A stretch of 64,000 bases of DNA, taken from NCBI RefSeq assembly GCF_004208415.1, contig NZ_CP035758.1, forward strand, positions 4,898,001-4,962,000. The letters run 5' to 3'. Every line of letters begins with the position of its first letter. Positions within the stretch are counted from its first letter, which is position 1. Made by a program: the position numbers and the translations under genes. Below, piece by piece: positions 8,097-16,794 of this stretch. Below the pieces are notes generated by a model, which made no database searches, was not told the DNA's origin, and worked only from the letters and a program-made list of their open reading frames with translations. The DNA comes from Ktedonosporobacter rubrisoli. GTDB taxonomy: Bacteria; Chloroflexota; Ktedonobacteria; Ktedonobacterales; Ktedonobacteraceae.

Positions 8097-9587
8097 CTAC
8101 GATTCTTGTGTTTCATCCAGCTTTTTCCTCAAAAGGGCCTGAACTATATCAGCCTTAGCCTGGCCCCGTGTTTGTTTCATCACTTGCCCAACCAGCGCCT
8201 GTGCGGCATTTGTTTTCCCTTTACGATAATCGGCAACTATCTTGGGATTATTGGCAATCACCCCCTCTACAATTTTCTCTAGAGCTCCTTGATCGCTAAT
8301 AGGCGGCTTAATGCCCTTCTTCTTAACAATCTCCTCTGGCATCTCGCCCGAGGCAAAAGCCTCATCGAGCACATCTTTGGCTTGCTTGCCGGTAATGCGC
8401 TCCTTCTCAAGCAGATCCAGCAGGTTGGCAAGAGCAGCGGGTGTAACAGCACAATCCTGTATAGCGACAGAGCTTGCTTTTAATAGCCGTACCAGTTCGC
8501 TGAGAAGCCAGTTGCTAGCCAACTTAGCCCGCGCCTTGCGATCACCGGTTGGTGAAATCGCCATAACCTGCTCAAAGTAATCGCCAAGGGACTTATCTTC
8601 GGTCATTACATTTGCATCTTGCACAGAGAGGCCAAATTCGCTGATATAGCGAGCTCGGCGTCCATCGGGCAATTCGGGCAGATGGGCACGTATCTCCTCT
8701 ACCTGTTTGCGGCTAATCAGCAATGGTGGCAGATCGGGTTCCGGGAAGTAACGATAGTCATTAGCTTGTTCTTTACTACGCTGTCCTACAGTAACACCTT
8801 TCGTCTCAACCCAGCCACGCGTCTCCTGGTGAATAACTCCGCCCTCACGCAGAAGCGCAATTTGCCGACGAGCCTCATAATCGAGGGCGCGCTCAACAGC
8901 GCGGAAGCTATTCATATTCTTGATTTCGGTCTTAACGCCTAACTCCTCCTGGCCACGTGGACGCACTGAGATATTGGCATCACAGCGCAAACTACCTTCT
9001 TCCATCTTTCCGGATGCAACGCCAAGATAGACCAGTATCTCGCGCAGCTTTTGCATATACAACCGCGCCTCCTCGGGGCTACGCATATCCGGCTCGCTCA
9101 CAATCTCCATCAGCGGCGTGCCGGCGCGGTTGACGTCAATCAGGCTATAGCCTTCATGGTGGAGCAAACGGGCGGTATCTTCTTCCAGATGAACGCGCGT
9201 AATGCCAATCTTGCGCGTCTCTCCATTTAGATCAATGGTTAGATAACCATTACGACTGAGGGGAACATCGTATTGAGATATTTGATACCCCTTCATCAAA
9301 TCGGGGTAGGGGTAACTCTTGCGGTCAAACTTGGAATAGTCAGGGATCGAGCAATTGAGGGCCAGAGCGGTCATGATCGTATAAGTAACTGCTTCCTGGT
9401 TAATTACTGGCATTACTCCAGGCATGCCCATACAAATGGGGCAAACGTGTGTGTTTGGTGCCTCATTGGCGTAACCGGTACTACAAGCGCAGAACATCTT
9501 ACTCTTTGTGAGCAGCTGTGAATGTACCTCAAGTCCAATGACGACCTCGTAATCAGTATCAATTGGTGCATCTACTGTAGTAGTCAT
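8097..9587 (-). CDS. gatB: Asp-tRNA(Asn)/Glu-tRNA(Gln) amidotransferase subunit B, 496 aa
   Basis: Subunit B of GatCAB, which amidates misacylated Asp-tRNA(Asn) or Glu-tRNA(Gln). The catalytic core begins YEVVIGLEVHSQL; zinc ligands C33, C35, C49, C52; conserved YPDLMKGYQISQYD, GITRVHLEEDTA, DVNRAGTPLMEIVSEPD and ANDYRYFPEPDLPP. The C-terminal helical tail that binds tRNA (GQVMKQTRGQA) is complete. gatA and gatC are not in this window. The glutamate dehydrogenase gene follows 21 bases later on the same strand, so the two may be co-transcribed. GGAGATAAGG lies about 13 bases before the ATG. Confidence 0.97.
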   Translation of the reverse strand: MTTTVDAPIDTDYEVVIGLEVHSQLLTKSKMFCACSTGYANEAPNTHVCPICMGMPGVMPVINQEAVTYTIMTALALNCSIPDYSKFDRKSYPYPDLMKGYQISQYDVPLSRNGYLTIDLNGETRKIGITRVHLEEDTARLLHHEGYSLIDVNRAGTPLMEIVSEPDMRSPEEARLYMQKLREILVYLGVASGKMEEGSLRCDANISVRPRGQEELGVKTEIKNMNSFRAVERALDYEARRQIALLREGGVIHQETRGWVETKGVTVGQRSKEQANDYRYFPEPDLPPLLISRKQVEEIRAHLPELPDGRRARYISEFGLSVQDANVMTEDKSLGDYFEQVMAISPTGDRKARAKLASNWLLSELVRLLKASSVAIQDCAVTPAALANLLDLLEKERITGKQAKDVLDEAFASGEMPEEIVKKKGIKPPISDQGALEKIVEGVIANNPKIVADYRKGKTNAAQALVGQVMKQTRGQAKADIVQALLRKKLDETQES

Positions 9588-10077
9588 AATTCTTGTTCTA
9601 CCTTATCTCCAAAATCACGCAGCGGTGATGTGATGATTTAGCCCCTTTGTGTGGTAAGTCTAGCCTTTTCTGCGTCATTCGTCAATGGGAAAAGCGCAAG
9701 CATCAAGGCCATTTCCTTCTCGTCAAAGGCAGGAGCATCGAGGACTGCCTACGTCGCGAGCAAGCGAATTGTCATCTGCCGAGACATAGGGCGCCTCCAT
9801 TTTTCCTTCTTTGCCGGCGGGTGGGTGAGGCAAAAACAAGAAGTTTAAACAGCCGTGTGCAAGCACTGAGCATGGCAGGGCTCATGTTTGCCTCGCCAGG
9901 CACAAAGATAAAACATAACATACGGTTATACACCATCCACGAATTTTCTGCTGACAACAGTTATTTCAATTAAAGGCATTTTCGGGTAAAATACATGGTA
10001 ACGACCAGAAGGTACGTCAGGTCTAAAATCCGCGCCGGGCGCCTTTGGGAGCAGTTACCCCTGAAAGTCTTACAACG
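9588..10077. other. Gene-free interval between gatB and MglA-like gene
   Basis: About 490 bases between divergent genes. ORFs here lack ribosome sites and resemble nothing. An inverted pair (GAGGCAAA near 9828 and TTTGCCTC near 9890) could form a loose hairpin. The promoter for the GTPase follows at 10078. Confidence 0.5.
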
Positions 10078-10106
10078 TTGGCAATTTCAAGAAAATAAGG
10101 TATACT
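10078..10106 (+). promoter_or_regulatory. Sigma-70 promoter of MglA-like GTPase
   Basis: TTGGCA (10078-10083), 17-base spacer, TATACT (10101-10106), about 90 bases before the ATG. Confidence 0.7.
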
Positions 10107-10194
10107 GTCCCCGACAGAAGTGGTGCCATGCTTACCTACTCCATTCTACCCGGGCAGGTAAGGGCGCATACGACGGGCAGGAGAGCAGTCATAT

Positions 10195-10779
10195 ATGTCC
10201 CAAATAAACTTTGCGAAACGAGAGATCAACTGTAAGATCGTCTATTATGGGATTGGTCTATGCGGTAAAACGACGAATCTCCATTATATATACAGCACAG
10301 TTCGAGCTCAGGATGTTGGTAAAATGGTCTCGATCGATACGGAGACCGAGCGTACGCTGTATTTTGATTTGCTTCCTCTTGAGCTAGGGCAAGTGCAGGG
10401 TTTCAACATCCGTTTCCACCTCTACACAGTTCCCGGTCAGATCTTGTATCAGCAAACGCGTTTCTCAGTGCTTAAGAATGCTGATTGCGTAATTTTCGTG
10501 GCCGATTCCCAGGCCAGCAAATTACAGGAGAACATTGAGTGCTGGAATGAGCTCCAGGAGCGCCTCCGTCACATGAAAAAAGATGTGACAAATTTTCCTC
10601 TCATCATGCAATGGAATAAGCGCGACCTTCAGGATGTGCTCCCAATTTCCTTACTGGAGCAGTATCTCAACCCCTACCGCGTTCCTAGTTTTGAGGCTGT
10701 CGCGGTGACAGGTACGGGGGTCATCGATACCCTCAGAAGAGCTATCAACACTACGATGAGCCAGCTAGAGCGTCTTTAA
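10195..10779 (+). CDS. MglA-like small Ras-superfamily GTPase, 194 aa
   Basis: Small GTP-binding switch protein. P-loop YGIGLCGKTTN (GxxxxGKT at 19-26), switch-I-like DTETERTLYFDLLP (48-61), and TVPGQ (78-82) where Ras proteins have DTAGQ, a hallmark of MglA. NKRD (141-144) gives guanine specificity. In myxobacteria MglA sets cell polarity with an MglB/Roadblock GAP; no such partner is adjacent here. A promoter lies at 10078-10106 and a long hairpin follows the stop. Family assignment is firm; the cellular role in this organism is unknown. Confidence 0.92.
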   Translation: MSQINFAKREINCKIVYYGIGLCGKTTNLHYIYSTVRAQDVGKMVSIDTETERTLYFDLLPLELGQVQGFNIRFHLYTVPGQILYQQTRFSVLKNADCVIFVADSQASKLQENIECWNELQERLRHMKKDVTNFPLIMQWNKRDLQDVLPISLLEQYLNPYRVPSFEAVAVTGTGVIDTLRRAINTTMSQLERL

Positions 10780-10805
10780 TCAGTTTACGCCTTTTCCCTA
10801 ACCGA

Positions 10806-10863
10806 GTACGTCAGGAGTTGTTCTTGCCAGAATCGCATGCTTGCGACACAACTCTTGACGTAT
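10806..10863. repeat. Long nested inverted repeat
   Basis: 15-bp near-perfect stem (10807-10821 with 10848-10862, one G-T pair) enclosing a second hairpin TCGCA/TGCGA (10833-10837 with 10842-10846). It starts 27 bases after the GTPase stop. No T tract follows. It may be a terminator, a stable 3' end, or a binding site. Confidence 0.7.
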
Positions 10864-10942
10864 TCAAGCTTCCACGAGCAGCCCCAAATTTCGTATCTCC
10901 CCCCTTTTATTAGTACAGCTATGGGAATTTCCGCAGTACCAA

Positions 10943-10971
10943 TTGTTCACAACGTATTTTGTGTGTATAAT
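10943..10971 (+). promoter_or_regulatory. Putative upstream promoter of second response regulator
   Basis: TTGTTC (10943-10948), 17-base spacer, perfect TATAAT (10966-10971). Confidence 0.5.
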
Positions 10972-10983
10972 TATGCAACAATC

Positions 10984-11011
10984 TTGAGATGTATGACTTC
11001 CCCTGTATAAT
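10984..11011 (+). promoter_or_regulatory. Putative proximal promoter of second response regulator
   Basis: TTGAGA (10984-10989), 16-base spacer, perfect TATAAT (11006-11011), 117 bases before the ATG. With the site at 10943 it forms a tandem pair. Confidence 0.6.
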
Positions 11012-11127
11012 GCGGGATAATACTTTTTTAAGCGTGTGAAGTACACCATTTAAGATTACACAACTAAAGAGTGTAGGCAGTGTAGCGCACAGTCTCAACG
11101 CTGTCTACTCTTCTACGAAGGGACTAC

Positions 11128-11817
11128 ATGGAAAAGATACGTGTCATCATTATTGATGAACAGCCTCTGTTCCGCGAGGGTATTCGTGCTATATTAGAGT
11201 CCACGGGCGAATGTACAATTGTCGGCACGTCAACCGATATAGTCGAGGTACTCGAACTAGTACGTACGAGTAGCCCTGACGTGGCATTAATCGATGCTGG
11301 TCTCACATCTTCTGATCCACTTGATATCGCGCGGCAGGTACGCCATACTGCGCCGCGCATAGCTATCGTCATTCTTACCCCAAATGAAGATGAGGAGCGC
11401 CTCTTCCAATCGATTAAGGTCGGCGCTGCTGCTTACTATACACGCAATATTACCCCCAATGAGTTGGCTGAGGCTGTACGCAAGGTGAGTCGCGGTGAAT
11501 ATTTGATCAACGATGACGTTCTCTCAAAGCCTCAACTGGCTAGCCGTGTCCTCAAATCGTTCCGTGAATTAACTGTGGAAGAGGAAGATGAGGGCGCTAA
11601 AGATCTGTATTCACCACTCTCTAGCCGTGAAGTAGAAATTCTTGATTATATTGCACGCGGCAACAGTAATAAGGAAATTGCTAAGTCGCTCAAAATCAGT
11701 GATCAGACAGTTAAAAATCATATAACTTCTATTTTAAAAAAGCTCTCAGTCAATGATCGTACTGCGGCTGTAGTCCATGCCCTACGCCATGGTTGGATCA
11801 AGATGCATGACAGCTAG
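11128..11817 (+). CDS. NarL/FixJ-type response regulator, 229 aa
   Basis: Receiver domain (residues 1-125) plus LuxR helix-turn-helix (LSSREVEILDYIARGNSNKE, then QTVKNHITSILKKL). The phospho-acceptor D56 (ALIDAGL) and T84 are present. The acidic pair is D10-E11, and the near-invariant Lys after the beta-5 strand is replaced by Arg (R106 in YYTRN), which may lower phosphorylation efficiency or change regulation. Tandem promoters precede it and a hairpin overlaps its stop. No kinase is adjacent. Confidence 0.92.
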   Translation: MEKIRVIIIDEQPLFREGIRAILESTGECTIVGTSTDIVEVLELVRTSSPDVALIDAGLTSSDPLDIARQVRHTAPRIAIVILTPNEDEERLFQSIKVGAAAYYTRNITPNELAEAVRKVSRGEYLINDDVLSKPQLASRVLKSFRELTVEEEDEGAKDLYSPLSSREVEILDYIARGNSNKEIAKSLKISDQTVKNHITSILKKLSVNDRTAAVVHALRHGWIKMHDS

Positions 11818-11827
11818 TGCGCTGTCA
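11808..11827 (+). terminator. Hairpin at end of second response regulator
   Basis: 7-bp stem TGACAGC/GCTGTCA with a 6-base loop that includes the stop codon; the following T content is modest. Confidence 0.45.
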
Positions 11828-11871
11828 CACTTCGTTTGATGAGCGCGCAGCCGTAGACGGAGCAGAGAGAA

Positions 11872-11976
11872 GGTATCTGGGGATACGGCCCCAGGTCTCC
11901 GGTTAAGGGCCTGACTAGCTAGCTCGCTCGTAACTCGCTCGATCGCGACGCGGCCCTTAACAATTCCGCTTTTTCC
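11872..11976. repeat. Dispersed structured repeat, copy A
   Basis: Hairpin CTGGGG/CCCCAG at about 11877-11894, then a 10-bp perfect stem (11902-11911 with 11952-11961) whose 40-base loop ends with CGCTCGATCGCGACG (core TCGCGACG at 11943-11950). The right arm GGCCCTTAACAATTCC is shared in diverged form with copy C near 47500, and the core also with copy B near 41680. It lies between two convergent genes (11818-12178), a gap with no credible ORF. Confidence 0.6.
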
Positions 11977-12178
11977 AATCGTCATTTGGATATTGAAAGC
12001 TAGTTTTAGCTCTGTGAAAGAGCGGGCCGTTATAGGTTCCACGACAGTAAACCTGTCCTGGTTTCTGGTGAGGCTCCCAAAGCGACTCCTGCTGCGGGGC
12101 CCTCGGGATGTTTTCAACAAACTCACCTTGACAGCTTCGCTACAAATACAGCTTCCCCTCCCGCAAATCTGCTGGGTA

Positions 12179-12703
12179 CTATACCCACACTGCCAGCAAT
12201 TCCTTGCCACTATTAGCATCAAGAAAGACATAGAGATCGTGCGAGGACTGAGGGGAAGGCGTAGGATCGACTTCTGCATCGCTCGCTTGTAAGGGTATCT
12301 GTTGGTACCAGATCAGCCATGCGGGCACATCATTTAAAGGTGTGTGAGCTGCTGGCGTGGCAGTGGAAGAATAGCTTACAAGCACATATCTGGCAGTCTT
12401 GTTCCTTGCCTTCATAGCCGCATCGGCTTCAAGCTGATCGGCCAGCAGAAGAGCTTGCTGCTGACTCAAACCAGGCTGCTGATCCGCACTGCTGAGCGTA
12501 ATACCAGCTGCCTGCAAAGCGGGTATTTGATCTTCTGAGCCTGCTCCCGGTACCAGACCCGGGAACCTCCATTTAACGGCGCCCTCCGTACCGGTATGTG
12601 GGGACAGAAAAATTCGTGCCAGCCATATACAGCCTATGATCAGCAAGACAATTCCCAGCACTTTGCTGATAGTATATGTGCGGGAGACCGGTTGCTTCTT
12701 CAC
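12179..12703 (-). CDS. Membrane-anchored hypothetical protein, 174 aa
   Basis: GTG 12703 start with AGGAAGGG eight bases upstream. One N-terminal membrane segment (about residues 14-31, VLGIVLLIIGCIWLARIF) followed by an extracytoplasmic domain of about 140 residues. The C-terminal portion (PAWLIWYQQIP, then DLYVFLDANSGKELLAVW) has the Trp-rich strand and Asp-x-x-[ST]GxEL ending seen in PepSY-like domains; that match is by eye. Monocistronic and convergent with the response regulator. Function unknown. Confidence 0.75.
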   Translation of the reverse strand: MKKQPVSRTYTISKVLGIVLLIIGCIWLARIFLSPHTGTEGAVKWRFPGLVPGAGSEDQIPALQAAGITLSSADQQPGLSQQQALLLADQLEADAAMKARNKTARYVLVSYSSTATPAAHTPLNDVPAWLIWYQQIPLQASDAEVDPTPSPQSSHDLYVFLDANSGKELLAVWV

Positions 12704-12915
12704 CTGTTTTTCCCTTCCTGATCCAAGCTAATTATTCAGGGGCCACCCTTGCTTCGCTTTATTTACCAGGTGGTCTGGGCGCGCGGCTTAGCAGCTTTTT
12801 AGCTGGATAGAAATGTTGATGGTAGAGAACCGCATAAGCTTGAGAAGCTATCTCGCCATGCCCATCTTCAGGATACTGCAATAGCCAGTATAGAACAAAT
12901 TGACTGCTATGACAA
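12704..12915. other. Upstream region of glgP
   Basis: About 210 bases between divergent genes with no ORF that has a ribosome site. The glgP promoter follows at 12916. Confidence 0.5.
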
Positions 12916-12945
12916 TTGACCGCGTTTTATCCGAAACGATATACT
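12916..12945 (+). promoter_or_regulatory. Sigma-70 promoter of glgP
   Basis: TTGACC (12916-12921), 18-base spacer, TATACT (12940-12945), giving a leader of about 150 bases. Confidence 0.65.
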
Positions 12946-13103
12946 GATAGTAGTCACAATGATGCTGCACTGTACGCTGCTTATCGCTTCGAGGGCATGG
13001 ACAATCCAAAGCATCCCTCGTGAACAACGACGGCGAGTGTTTGTATCACTAATAGCATATCTAGCTATACATATAGTCAGGACACATAGAAAGGATGCGC
13101 CCT

Positions 13104-15659
13104 GTGAAAGTATACGGTCGCATAACAGTCTTTCCCATTATGCCAGCTCGGATCAGCCGCTTGTACGAGTTAGCATACAATCTCTGGTGGAGCTGGCATC
13201 CTGAAGCACGTGCCCTCTACAGCATCCTTGATCCTGAGTTATGGGAGCGAGTAGGGCATAATCCTGTGCGCTTGCTGAGTGAGGTATCGCCGGAAAAACT
13301 TGCCGAGGCTGCCGAAGCTGAAGACTATCTACGACAATACGATACGATTATCAGCGATTTTGATCATTACATGCATCCTGAAGCAGATGAAACCTGGTTC
13401 TCACGCACTTATCCAGAGCTCACGAGAAAAACTATTGCTTATTTCTCGGCCGAGTTTGGTGTCCATGAATCTCTTCCTATTTATTCAGGCGGTCTGGGTA
13501 TCCTCTCGGGAGATCACTGCAAAGAAGCAAGCGATCTCGGCTTGCCCTTTGTAGGGGTGGGGTTTCTCTATCCGCAGGGATACTTTCAACAGCGTGTTTC
13601 ACGCGAAGGCACCCAGGAGGCTATATACGAAAAGCTACACTTTTCCGAAGCGCCCGTCGTGCCAGCAGTTTGCTCAGATGGGAATGAGATTGTCATTAAT
13701 GTAGATTTGCCTGGACGCCGCATCTATGCCAAGGTCTGGAAACTGATGATCGGCCGTATTCCTCTTTATTTGATGGATACTGACGTTGCGCCCAATGCTC
13801 CCGGCGATCGCGAGCTAGCTGCCCGTCTTTATGGAGGCGATCGCGAGATACGCATCTCGCAAGAGATTGTCCTTGGCATTGGCGGGGTACGGGCTTTACG
13901 GGCTCTGGGCATCTCGCCTGACGCCTGGCACATTAACGAGGGCCATGCAGCCTTTCTTAGCCTGGAGCGCTGCAGAGAACTTGTGGCCAGCGGGCTCAAT
14001 TTTTATGAAGCCTGGGAAGTCGTAGCCGCAAATTCGATTTTCACCACTCACACCCCCGTACCGGCCGGAAATGATACGTTCAATTACGATCTTGTCGATA
14101 AGTATTTCGGCTCCTATTGGGGTCAGCTCGGGTTAAACCGGGACCAGTTTATGGAGGTGGCACGCGAAGATCACGGCTGGGGACCAACGTATGGTATGAC
14201 GGTGCTTGCTCTCAAGCTCACGGGTCAGCACAACGGGGTCAGTAAGCTTCATGGCGCCGTCTCGCGCAATATGTGGCAGTTTCTCTGGCCCGGCGTCGAC
14301 GCAGATGAAGTCCCTATTGGCTATATCACCAATGGCGTACATACTTTTTCCTGGATGGCTCCCGCAATTAACGAGCTCTTGGGACGCTACCTTGAGCGGG
14401 ACTGGGGCAAGCATGTCGATGATCAGCAATTCTGGAACGAGCATATTGGCAATCTGCCTGATGCTGAATTGTGGAAGGCCCATAATCACTGCAAGGAAAA
14501 TCTGATTGCCTATGCCCGCCAATGCCTGAAACTGCAGCACTTACGCCTTGGCGAAGGATCGCTCCAAATCGACGAAATCGAGCGCATGCTCGACCCTAAA
14601 GCGCTCATCATCGGTTTTGCCCGTCGCTTTGCAACCTACAAACGGGCGACGCTCCTCTTCCGCAACATAGAGCGGCTACGCCGCATTTTGAACGATCCGC
14701 AGCGGCCAGTACAGATCATCTTCGCCGGCAAGGCCCACCCGGCCGATGAGCCAGGCAAGGCCTTAATCGAGCAAATTTATCGTTTCTCCCGTAGCGATGA
14801 ATTTCGCGGGAAGATTATCTTGCTAGAAAACTACGATATCGACATGGCTCGCTATCTCGTTTCTGGCACCGATCTCTGGCTGAATAATCCCATTCGTCCC
14901 TTTGAGGCCAGCGGTACCAGCGGCCAGAAGGCCGCCATCAATGGGCAACCAAATTGCAGCATTCTTGATGGCTGGTGGGCCGAAGGATACAATGGCAAAA
15001 ATGGCTGGGCCATCGGCGAGGAACGCGAATACCACGATCAAGAGGTTCAGGCGGAAGCAGATAGCCTTGATCTATACAGACTGCTAGAGGATGAAATTAT
15101 TCCTACATTCTTTGAGCGCGGCCAGGATAGCATTCCTCATCATTGGATCAGCTTTATGAAGGAAGCCATGCGTACATGCATTCCACAGTTCTCGATGCGC
15201 CGCATGGTCAAGGAGTATACAACGCGTTATTATGTCCCTGCCATCCAGCAAAGCCAGAACATCGAGCATAGCCAGTATGAGCATGCCCGTACCCTGGCAA
15301 GCTGGAAAGATCATATTAGGCGCGGCTGGAATAGTCTTGAGTTATACGTCGAGGGGCAGCGCGAGGGACAGCTCAGCCTGGGCGAGGGTATTGAGGTACA
15401 TGCCTGGGTGCGTATGGATAACCTGTGTCCAGACGATATTCGCGTTGAGCTCGTATATGGAGAGACCAAAGATGAGCAGGCGCTATCCCAACGAGCATTG
15501 CCAATGAGCTATACCAAGCGCGAGCTGGATGGCTCATACCGCTATGACATCCATCTAAAACCAGAGGTAACTGGGAGCCTTGCCTATAACGTGCGCGTCG
15601 TCCCTTATCACCAGAACCTGACGGAAAAATACGGGATGGGCCTGGTTCGCTGGGCTTGA
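13104..15659 (+). CDS. glgP: Alpha-glucan (glycogen) phosphorylase, 851 aa
   Basis: PLP-dependent phosphorolysis of alpha-1,4-glucans to glucose-1-phosphate. This is the short bacterial type with an N-terminal DUF3417-like segment (NLWWSWHPEARALY). Conserved SAEFGVHESLPIYSGGLG, the NEGHAAF and TTHTPVPAGND motifs, and PLP Lys609 in EASGTSGQKAAING. GTG 13104 is chosen because AAAGGA (13090-13095) lies eight bases upstream; the same bases overlap the ATG at 13095, which therefore cannot use them. The C-terminal 120 residues form a beta-rich extension. Promoter 12916-12945; strong terminator after the stop. Sits alone, not with other glycogen genes. Confidence 0.95.
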   Translation: MKVYGRITVFPIMPARISRLYELAYNLWWSWHPEARALYSILDPELWERVGHNPVRLLSEVSPEKLAEAAEAEDYLRQYDTIISDFDHYMHPEADETWFSRTYPELTRKTIAYFSAEFGVHESLPIYSGGLGILSGDHCKEASDLGLPFVGVGFLYPQGYFQQRVSREGTQEAIYEKLHFSEAPVVPAVCSDGNEIVINVDLPGRRIYAKVWKLMIGRIPLYLMDTDVAPNAPGDRELAARLYGGDREIRISQEIVLGIGGVRALRALGISPDAWHINEGHAAFLSLERCRELVASGLNFYEAWEVVAANSIFTTHTPVPAGNDTFNYDLVDKYFGSYWGQLGLNRDQFMEVAREDHGWGPTYGMTVLALKLTGQHNGVSKLHGAVSRNMWQFLWPGVDADEVPIGYITNGVHTFSWMAPAINELLGRYLERDWGKHVDDQQFWNEHIGNLPDAELWKAHNHCKENLIAYARQCLKLQHLRLGEGSLQIDEIERMLDPKALIIGFARRFATYKRATLLFRNIERLRRILNDPQRPVQIIFAGKAHPADEPGKALIEQIYRFSRSDEFRGKIILLENYDIDMARYLVSGTDLWLNNPIRPFEASGTSGQKAAINGQPNCSILDGWWAEGYNGKNGWAIGEEREYHDQEVQAEADSLDLYRLLEDEIIPTFFERGQDSIPHHWISFMKEAMRTCIPQFSMRRMVKEYTTRYYVPAIQQSQNIEHSQYEHARTLASWKDHIRRGWNSLELYVEGQREGQLSLGEGIEVHAWVRMDNLCPDDIRVELVYGETKDEQALSQRALPMSYTKRELDGSYRYDIHLKPEVTGSLAYNVRVVPYHQNLTEKYGMGLVRWA

Positions 15660-15686
15660 AGTAGCAGCTGAAATTGTCTACCAAAA

Positions 15687-15717
15687 AGCCTCCTTGAATG
15701 TCAAGGAGGCTCATTTT
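15687..15717. terminator. Bidirectional terminator after glgP
   Basis: 10-bp perfect stem AGCCTCCTTG (15687-15696) with CAAGGAGGCT (15702-15711), 5-base loop, T-rich tail on the plus strand and A tract on the left, so it can also serve the convergent GtrA gene. Confidence 0.88.
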
Positions 15718-15732
15718 AATCTCGCAGAGCTT

Positions 15733-16317
15733 CTAATTAGTAGCAGGCTTTACCTGCCGATAGGTGAATAGGTGGTGGAAGGAAAAATTGTAGATCAGAA
15801 CCAGGATCAGAGCACCGGCTTGAGAAACGATGGCAGGCACATGGCCCAAATAAGTAAATCCAAACTGGATCAATAGAGTTAACACACTCCCACCAATAGA
15901 GGTAATATGGTAACGTAAGCAGCGCGACTGCCAGGAGCGATCATGTCCAGAGAGATGACGGAAGGTAAAATAATCATTTGGCACAAAATTGGCCATTATA
16001 GAAATTTCACAAGCTAGAACATAAGCTATGAGGTTATGTGTCACATTGCTAACTGGCAGAGGAATACAGTAGAAGACCAGATAGAAGACGGCCAGATTAA
16101 CCAGGGCTGCAAACCCGCCGATAAAGAGGTAGGTGATAAAGCGTTGGCACCAGTCTGCACGTCCGCCTGTTACGTCATCTGCTATGTCTAGTAGACGGTT
16201 CACAATTATCCAGGGAGTTGGGCGATAGCTTCGTATTCGACGCTGCGGCTGCCTCCCCAGATCAGCCAACTCTTCAGAAACGTCCTCCGGATTACACTGT
16301 GTCAAAGTTTGTTTCAT
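15733..16317 (-). CDS. GtrA-like integral membrane protein, 194 aa
   Basis: GtrA/DPMS-type protein, a family that flips or positions undecaprenyl-phosphate-linked sugars for envelope glycosylation. After a 60-residue hydrophilic N-terminus there are four membrane segments (about 62-82, 90-110, 135-157, 162-182) with the family motif ANFVPNDYFTFRH and a C-terminal LIYNFSFHHLFTYR. ATG 16317 has GGAG five bases upstream. No glycosyltransferase is adjacent, though the envelope-glycan block at 21.6-33.6 kb is near. Confidence 0.85.
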   Translation of the reverse strand: MKQTLTQCNPEDVSEELADLGRQPQRRIRSYRPTPWIIVNRLLDIADDVTGGRADWCQRFITYLFIGGFAALVNLAVFYLVFYCIPLPVSNVTHNLIAYVLACEISIMANFVPNDYFTFRHLSGHDRSWQSRCLRYHITSIGGSVLTLLIQFGFTYLGHVPAIVSQAGALILVLIYNFSFHHLFTYRQVKPATN

Positions 16318-16466
16318 GTATTCTCCACAAATTCTCTACAATTTTTAGTATTGAAGCGTCCTACGCAATTGTCCAGGACGGTTCGCGAGAAGAGAAAGTA
16401 ACAGAAAGTAACAGAGTACTGTTTATAGATATGGAGATTCCTCTTTTCTCCGGCTCAGTAGCATAA
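16318..16466. other. Upstream region of GtrA gene
   Basis: Non-coding leader side of GtrA. An antisense ORF that crosses it has no ribosome site and is not accepted. Confidence 0.4.
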
Positions 16467-16509
16467 TAAAAAGCGGCTTTCCCAGCTGATTTCGTGCTGG
16501 AAGCCGCTT
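16467..16509 (-). terminator. Terminator of AraC/VOC operon
   Basis: 9-bp stem AAGCGGCTT (16471-16479) with AAGCCGCTT (16501-16509) plus inner CCAGC/GCTGG; read on the minus strand it ends in TTTTTATTA. A second hairpin (16674-16682 with 16693-16701, 9 bp) lies nearer the AraC stop. The interval 16510-16794 holds no ORF. Confidence 0.8.
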
Positions 16510-16794
16510 AATAGCACTTTTAGCGCCTGCCTATCTTTCTACAAAACGCGCACTTTTAAGGCTTTTATCTTTCTTCACTCACAGGCCAGTTAAGCATTTC
16601 TGCCCTTTAAAGAGGCTTTTTCCCAGCCAAGCGCTTGTTTCACCGGGGCGAAATCCCAGCCATACGTGACAAACGCCTAATTGTTCTTCATAAATTAGGC
16701 GAATATCCACGTTCCTGCTAGCAGGAAAGAAATCTACAACCAGATTTAGTGGAAAGGAAACAGCATAAAAGGGCTAAAGTTTTCTCCTTCCGGC

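Noticed and set aside
9647..9973. 108-codon ORF between gatB and the GTPase
   Set aside because: No ribosome site, no recognisable features, overlaps other short frames in the same gap.
11782..12279. 165-codon minus-strand ORF
   Set aside because: Overlaps the membrane-anchored gene, repeat copy A and the response regulator end; no ribosome site.
16218..16466. 82-codon ORF ending just before a hairpin
   Set aside because: Antisense to the GtrA N-terminus; the hairpin has its T tract on the minus strand and belongs to the AraC operon.
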